Below are positions 58,372 to 64,000 of a stretch of 64,000 bases of DNA, piece after piece. The stretch is from Gautieria morchelliformis (lineage: Eukaryota > Basidiomycota > Agaricomycetes > Gomphales > Gomphaceae): positions 1 to 64,000 of the forward strand of contig WHVA01000290.1 of assembly GCA_015179125.1 (NCBI GenBank), given 5' to 3'. The translations under genes were made by a program, and so were the position numbers. Under the pieces are notes generated by a model. That model was not told the origin of the DNA and made no database searches. It worked only from the letters and a program-made list of their open reading frames with translations. Every line of letters starts with the position of its first letter. Positions within the stretch are counted from its first letter, which is position 1.

Positions 58372-59688
58372 TCACGGCAGCGGCGTCGTCAAATAAATAC
58401 ACACTATTCTCCTCCAGCCCCAACCCGTCCTCGCCCTAATCGCCCACACCATCGGTGTCGCCAGCAACCTCCCCCCGTCATCAATGCCTGACTCGGCGGG
58501 CGTGCCGAGAACAGAGCAGGTGTGGGCATGATCCCCTGCCTCCTCCCCCGCACCCGCCTCGGACGGCAGCACAGGCGCAGAGCGGAGCCGTTTCAGGCTG
58601 GGACTGCTGACTGTTGTGGGGAGGGCCCAGTCAAAGTGACGGAGGCGGACCCAGGAGGCGCCGTGGTGATGGAGCGGTCGGCGAAGGAGAGACAGGGACG
58701 GGGTCTTTAAAAGTGGGTTCGGTGCCATTTTGTGGAAGCAGCAGCGCTGCAGCAGTTTGTTTTTTGGCGCTGATCCCGGGCTCGTCGTCTGCACGGCGCC
58801 GAGGGAATCGGTACCGTCCTTATTCCCCCATGGAGTGCTTTTATACCCCAGACCATGCTGTCTTCCATTCAGTGTGTGTGTGTGGCGTTGCGCGGGATCC
58901 TGCGGCCGGTTCAGGGTCTGAGCCCGCATCTCCCGGACATGTGCGTTCCCATTCAGGCTGGAGCCCATGCCTGAGGCGGACACGTGGGCGCGCGATTCAG
59001 AAGCGTGTGGGCTGGAGCCTCGTGGAGCCGGAGGCGTGGGTGAGAGTGGGGCGCGCGACTGTGTGGATACGATGGGCAGACTCGGCCCTGGTGCGGTCTT
59101 GACGGACGCCGTGTCCAGGTCCATGTCCGTGTCCGTGTTGGCTCGGAGGGCGAGGTCGAGGCCGCGGGCGGGCGCATACGTGAGGTGCGCGGGACATCTG
59201 TCGGCATGGCTCCCAGTAGACGCGGGACCGTGCGGAATCCGTCGAGGAGACGTTATGGTTCGGAGTATGGCCGTGCCCGCGTAGACGTAGGCAAGACGGG
59301 GCGGAACGTAGTCGCAAGCATCCTGTTTGGAGGAGGCTGGCGAGACGCCGGAATGGTCACGATCATGGTTGGGCTCTTGTTGATAGAACACGGTCACCAG
59401 GGCGGACATCAAAAGGGGGATTGAGCAGCGGGGTGGGGTGCGATACACGAATGAATATGACAACGACACGACGACGGTGACGAATGGGGGCAAGTGAAAG
59501 GAAAAGTGAAAGGAAGGTTGCGTGAAAGGAAAGTAAAAAGAGGGTGGGTGAAAGGAACAATCAAAGGAACAATCAAAGGAACAGTCAAAGGAACAGTCAA
59601 AGGAAAGGTTGGGTCCAGTGGGCATAATAAGCACAGTTGAGCAAACAGGGAGCAGAGGAGCATGTGCCGCCGTCTGACCTCGTCTCAC
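58372..59688 (-). CDS. Hypothetical protein, low-complexity, 438 codons
   Basis: This is the longest frame in the window not assigned to a transposon. The N-terminus holds a tandem Phe-Asp-Cys-Ser repeat encoded by a 12-base repeat, followed by a Ser/Pro/Thr-rich, probably disordered region (RANTDTDMDLDTASVKT near 59130) and basic stretches (SLSLLRRPLHHH near 58680). No domain is recognised. The in-frame Met at about 59412 (MSALVTVFYQQ), downstream of the repeat, is an alternative start. A chance frame in GC-rich DNA is possible. Confidence 0.35.
   Translation of the reverse strand: MRRGQTAAHAPLLPVCSTVLIMPTGPNLSFDCSFDCSFDCSFDCSFHPPSFYFPFTQPSFHFSFHLPPFVTVVVSLSYSFVYRTPPRCSIPLLMSALVTVFYQQEPNHDRDHSGVSPASSKQDACDYVPPRLAYVYAGTAILRTITSPRRIPHGPASTGSHADRCPAHLTYAPARGLDLALRANTDTDMDLDTASVKTAPGPSLPIVSTQSRAPLSPTPPAPRGSSPHASESRAHVSASGMGSSLNGNAHVREMRAQTLNRPQDPAQRHTHTLNGRQHGLGYKSTPWGNKDGTDSLGAVQTTSPGSAPKNKLLQRCCFHKMAPNPLLKTPSLSLLRRPLHHHGASWVRLRHFDWALPTTVSSPSLKRLRSAPVLPSEAGAGEEAGDHAHTCSVLGTPAESGIDDGGRLLATPMVWAIRARTGWGWRRIVCIYLTTPLP
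59551..59604. repeat. 12-base tandem repeat
   Basis: Four full units of aaaggaacaatc or aaaggaacagtc and a partial fifth lie here; similar gtgaaagga words precede them from about 59490. Confidence 0.85.
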
Positions 59689-59689
59689 T

Positions 59690-61600
59690 CACAACCGAAT
59701 TCGGTATTGACGGTTAACGACGATTTACCGTGACGGCTCAAGGAAGGAATGACACCACCGATAGCCTCGCTCGAGCAGAGAGGGCATGTGTGAGCTACCC
59801 TGTGCGGCGAGGGGTGTTGAAATGGATAGCTGGGTGTGTATACCAGTAGGGGTGCGGGGACAGCGGCTCAGAGGTTTCGTCCTCCTTCATCGTTCGTGCG
59901 CGGCATTGTGTTACGTTTCATTGTCGCATGTCATTCTCTCACGCTTCCCTCTCATTCTCATCCTGTCGTCCTCTCATCACATCGTCCCACCCCGTCATTC
60001 CCCTTGTCTCGGAGCCCATGGGGGTGCGACCGTGAGCGCTCGCCCATCCGAGTCGTCCCAGTCATCATTAGCTCGTGTTGTCCTCTCACGGTGTCGTTTT
60101 ATTCTCTCACCGTGGCCTACATCACATCCTCCAGCTCCAGAGACACCCACCGGCGCCATTTAACCTTCCTCAACGCCACGGGCCTAGACCTTCATGGTCA
60201 CAACAGACAGGCGGACGTGAAGCAGCCGTCGATGCTGTGGAGCGGGATACCAGGACGGGACGCAAGGTGTAGAGGGTGTGGGTGGGAGCTTCTACTGCGC
60301 CACTGGCCGTCAACGCGTGCGAGGTTGCCAGGAAAGGACGCACTGCAGAATGCCATACTACGCCACGCCCGACCTGACAAGGCTGTTAGGCGAGAACGCG
60401 AGATGGCTTTGGGACACAAATATGCGAAGGGAGGACACCCCGCCTGAAGCATCGCGGGACCCAAGCCACACCACGACACGCCCGACGCATGGCGTCTGAG
60501 TCAGAGGGTCTGATGGCCTTGCGTTCTACCGGTAGTCGTGTGGTGGAGTGGGTGAAGGCGAGAGTGCGCTTATATGGAGCAGTTGCGTGATGGAACAGGA
60601 GGCAGAGCGGGAAGCGGCATGGAGAGACACAGGAGGGAAACGAGAACGAGGGAACAACAGGAAAGGTGGAGTGCCAAGAGGCAAACGGTACCAGCTCAGG
60701 CAGAACAAACTCGCAGATGCACACTACCAGGGGCCCGAAACTGGCAAGAGGAAACAACAACGGAAGGTGGACAAAGAGTGGCTCATGACAGATCTAATGT
60801 ATGGTCGGGCCTATTGAGAATTGCCATTTATGCAGGGGACCCACGATGACGTGGCGCATCACCACGCGATCAGGCACGCACCACGCGATCACGATCACGC
60901 CACACGGACCCAATTACGCTTCGCGATCACGATCACGCGACGATTATCGATCACCCCACACTCATCAATACCTGCCCTGACCGGCGTGTGGAAGTAGGTT
61001 GCCGAGCGCTCAGTATATATATATCTCGGCTACTCAAGCTCGGTGATATAAGAAACAAGCATTTCTGGGTTCCATACCCGGTGACCCGGATCGTCTCGTC
61101 ATCGGATCCCGAGACGATGCGCTTTCTGGAGGGAACGCTACCGAGTAGGACAAAAAAGGGTTGCGCCGTACACAAAGTGGGGACCGGAGCTATGACCAGC
61201 ACACGGAAGTACGGAAGCAACACAACAGGCAATCAATGGAAGCATCCAGCAGAAAGATTGGCAACAGAAAGGCAAGTTGCTGAGATCGGGAGGAAGAAGC
61301 GCAAGAAGTGAAGTAGCCAGGAACCCGAAGACCCCGAAGCCGAAAGAACGCAGTAGCCCGGATGGGTAGTACACATCTCATCGGGACGGCTTAGCTTGGG
61401 GACCGGTGTCGTGGGTATATAGCAGTGGGTTAGTCAAAATTTTCGGTGAGTCAACTGGACTTCATCCATCAGTCTACATGTGTTGATCCTGACACGGTGA
61501 CACCGGGGGCCATCAGATCGTACGGTTTAGCTTGGGCAGCTGCGACGCAATGGCTGTGTTACGCACGGAGGCTATGATCTTCTCGTGCCTGACTCATGAA
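59690..61600. repeat. Segmental duplication D, copy 2
   Basis: It matches 21990-23820 in direct orientation, including the C/T-rich block, the gatcacg-rich run (60845-60960), the TA microsatellite (61015-61025), the WD40 relic and the R-tail block (61145-61345). It ends beside the truncated ABP1 gene. Confidence 0.75.
61078..61145 (-). pseudogene. WD40-repeat relic, NACHT-WD40-like, second copy
   Basis: The minus strand reads KRIVSGSDDETIRV, preceded by a shortened SVPSR where the other copy has SVAFSPDG. It is the duplicated counterpart of 23285-23360. Confidence 0.6.
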
Positions 61601-61689
61601 TGCCAGATAAATGTCCTGACTGGGCCATTATGGTATGTCCTTTTCACCAGACGTATTCGCGCTGGCGCTAGCAACAGCTTCCTTTTCGT

Positions 61690-62396
61690 TGACATAGTAG
61701 CGCGGATGGTCGATACGGGTGGCCTCATTGTGCACTGAATACTTGGCACCAGATGCGTCCCTTCCGCATTTCATGATGAGCGGTGGCGACACTTCGGAAT
61801 GAGGTTATGAGTGTGCATCAGGCAAAAGGCAAGGAGAAACACATCTCGGTGCTAGTGTTGACAACGACATGCGTCTCTTCTAGATAGCGGGCCACTGCGC
61901 TTGAATGGGTGTCTGTGAGGACGAATTTAGAATACAAAAGACCGAGCTGCTGGTCAACGTACGAAACAGGCCCTTCTTCGCCTCTGGTACACCATCCCCG
62001 CACCAGTTTACAAATTTCGATAGCTGAGTCTAGGGTATATAGGTTGTGAGATTTGCTTCAGCTGCCTCCAGGGCAAGGAACGTACCTTGGGATCTTTACG
62101 CGTATTGTATCCTGGAACAAATTCAAAGTCTACAACAGGTTGGTTAGATGATGATAATGCACCTCGCATCCAAAAACTCTTCTTCAAGTTCTTCCAGGGC
62201 ACCGGAACCTTGGCTTTTAACCTTATGCGTGCTATTACTGACTCTCCCAAGCCATCCGAGAGGACGTACTTTTAGGCCATTTGAACCCGGCCTTGTCATA
62301 GGTTAACAACATCCAATCTATATCAGTGCCATCCAGAACAGGTTGGTAGGCAGTTGCAATTTCTTTCGAAGATAAATTGACTTGCAGTGGCGACAT
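61690..62396 (-). pseudogene. ABP1: ABP1/drebrin-like actin-binding protein, ADF-homology exons
   Basis: The ATG is at 62396-62394 (MSPLQVNLSSKEIATAYQ, then TDIDWMLLTYDK). Exons by eye: 62396-62270, 62221-62163 (KSQGSGALEELEEEFLDAR), 62111-62086 (IQYA, KDPK), 62029-61963 (FVNWCGDGVPEAKKGLF), 61912-61844 (HTHSSAVARYLEETHVVVN) and about 61791-61700 (SPPLIMKCGRDASGAKYSVH). Most introns are GT-AG and about 50 bases long; the donor after exon 5 is weak. This follows the ADF-H domain of Abp1/drebrin-like proteins, which bind F-actin and the Arp2/3 complex at endocytic patches. An extra T near 62289 in exon 1 and a small loss in exon 3 break the frame. The proline-rich and SH3 parts are missing; duplication D begins where the gene stops. 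Confidence 0.8.
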
Positions 62397-63400
62397 GGGG
62401 CAGGCAACTGACGCAGGTTGTATTTGGACCGTACAGCCGGCTGTAAATACATGTACGACCTGCTGTAATATACACGTGCGCTTAGACCCAGCGCGCTTTT
62501 GCCTATGGTGCACATGCCCCGTCTCCCAACTCCAAGGACACTACCGTGCACACGCACCGTCCCCGGCCTCCGCGTACGGTGCACCCGCACTGAAGCCGCC
62601 TCGCAGTACGGTGCACACGCACCATCCCCGGCCTCCACGTACGGTGCACGAGCACTGTCCCGCGAGTCGCAGTAGGGAGAATGCGTGGTCCACCGCCTCC
62701 AGTGCAGATGCACCGTATGTAGACCCAAAGTGGCGTCCCCAAGGGTTCCTCTTCGTCTGAGAGAGCGCGGAAAGGGCGGCGCTTGGGCAGACGGGTTCGG
62801 ACCAGCCACGGATCCCGCCGCCTTCTGCTGCGCGGGTGGAAGGGGGCAGCTAAGAAGCCTTCGTTGAGGCGGATACCTGATATCCACCCTCCCCCATATT
62901 CTTGAGTTGACCCTTGTCGACGATCCATTCTGGTCAACGTAAGGATAACATTGACCCAAGCAAAGACGGGGAAAAACCAGAGCGTCCCTCGACGCCTACG
63001 TCCAAGACAGAATCAGTCTTGAAAGGCCGGACAATGCGATCTACCGTGGAGTTACCGAAGCCAACCACACGCATTCCCGCCAGTCCCACCTCTTCCACCG
63101 CACCTCATTCCCTCCTCCATCACGCGTGGAGCCCATCCTTCCGACGCCGACGCCCCTACTGCCTCTCCCATATTCCCCGTCCTCCGCCAGTCTAGCTGAG
63201 CAGATGGCCTTTATCAACCTCCGCCCCTCCTCGCGCGCTGTCCCCGCACCCCAACCTGCATACCCGCCAAGCCATCCGTTTTCAGCTCGAGCGAGGCTAT
63301 CGGTGGTGTCCTTCAAGTTCCCACATCGAGCCGTCGCGGTAAATCGTCGTTAACCGTCAATCCCAGTGAGAATCGACCAGGGATCCTTTGGGATCTGGCG
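62397..63400. other. Repeats and unidentified sequence upstream of ABP1
   Basis: At about 62540-62690 a unit of roughly 65 bases repeats about twice (cgcacc-tccccggcctcc, then gtacggtgcac). A related ggtgcacgtgcaccgtac lies at about 53560. At 63260-63365 is the block shared inverted with 54050-54145. Proline- and serine-rich plus frames (62914-63195, 63126-63353) show no recognised domain. Confidence 0.45.
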
Positions 63401-64000
63401 GGTAACTAAAGTATTTTAGGGAGGGAGTGGGGTATTTCGGGATGAACCGATGTTGCCATAACTAAATTTGACTCCGTCCTCTATGCCGACTCGGAGTACT
63501 TGTAGATTTTCTTTTGTGCAGCTGATCTGAATTTGACAAATTTAACATTGAGCAGCTCAGAATTTTCAGCCATGTATTCAGATGTCTGGGGATCCGACTC
63601 GAAGGAAGTGCACATGCGAAGAGCACCGCCACGGTGGCAAATCCATCGGGCTGTCTACTTGGTACAAGCACACAAAATTTCGCAAGTTGGCATGAGCACA
63701 TACCAAAAACATCCCAGAAAACAGCAGCGTATCCACAGGGCCCCCACATCACATGGCGAGGGTGAGCATGACGTTGACCATGGCGTAGTTGAGCGCAACT
63801 GCAAGGTAGTGGCTCTAGTTCTGCCAATCTCGTCCCATACATCGAGGACCCTGAAATCGACGATACGAGACTCGGCTGGCCTCCGGGCTTTGGTGTATGT
63901 AGGGTGATTCATCTATATATTCATGGTCTAACTAGTGCCTGTGTGTTGTCTTTAGATCGACGCGCACAAGTGCGAGGACGATCTCAGGGATGCGGGAACG
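63401..64000. other. Possible plus-strand gene running off the window
   Basis: A plus frame at 63533-63907 ends near a possible intron (about 63900-63956, ending gtctttag), followed by an open stretch reading IDAHKCEDDLRD to the window edge. An alternative frame reads EDPEIDDTRLGWPPGFG near 63840. I do not recognise a family. Confidence 0.3.

Noticed and set aside
62008-62250. An 80-codon minus frame that looked like its own small protein
   Set aside because: It runs through two introns of the ABP1 remnant; the exon reading in another frame matches the ADF-homology domain.

Overview
The window reads as a transposon-choked stretch of a filamentous fungus, most likely an Agaricomycete (Basidiomycota). 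This is inferred from short GT-AG introns of about 50 to 85 bases, a KDZ transposase of the CxC5/CxC6 kind, Tad1-like LINEs, a DIRS-like tyrosine-recombinase element, Ty1/Copia and Ty3/Gypsy relics, and broken host genes. I saw no rRNA or tRNA gene, no CRISPR array and nothing bacterial.

Layout. 1-1394: 5' end of a LINE on the minus strand. 1395-6010: dispersed repeats (family U, also at 38.8 kb; family R, also at 20.7, 36.5, 53.7 and 55.7 kb). 6011-7993 and 20101-20712: a decayed host gene for the WD40 protein WDR24/Rtc1/Sea2 of the SEA/GATOR2 complex. It is cut by a LINE (7994-20100) whose 13-bp target duplication is intact. That LINE was then hit by a Copia element in its 5' leader (8047-13294, duplication cccgg) and by a solo LTR of the same Copia family at the start of ORF2 (15182-15669, duplication agatt). 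20713-23820: R copy plus a segment duplicated at 59.7-61.6 kb that carries a WD40 relic. 24.1-28.8 kb: DIRS-like fossil. 29393-34211: a second Copia with near-identical LTRs (duplication ctacc), beside a second partial WDR24 copy (34.2-35.15 kb).

38.8-51.3 kb: U repeat, Gypsy integrase and gag relics, an unrecognised multi-exon gene, a 1.2-kb solo LTR, a KDZ transposase gene carrying a Gypsy solo LTR, then a hAT-like terminal sequence followed by Gypsy protease sequence. 52.4-53.5 kb: Copia reverse transcriptase relic and an LTR piece. 54.4-55.65 kb: broken DMATS-type prenyltransferase gene. 55.7-61.6 kb: R copy, low-complexity reading frames and the duplicated segment. 61.7-62.4 kb: the ADF-homology exons of an ABP1/drebrin-like actin-binding gene, also broken.

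The host genes do not work together as a pathway; all three recognisable ones are remnants, and R-family or duplicated segments sit at their break points. The most informative signal is the datable nesting order (host gene, then LINE, then Copia and solo LTR; Gypsy, then probably a DNA element, then solo LTRs). Functional calls rest on motif recognition by eye, without database searches.
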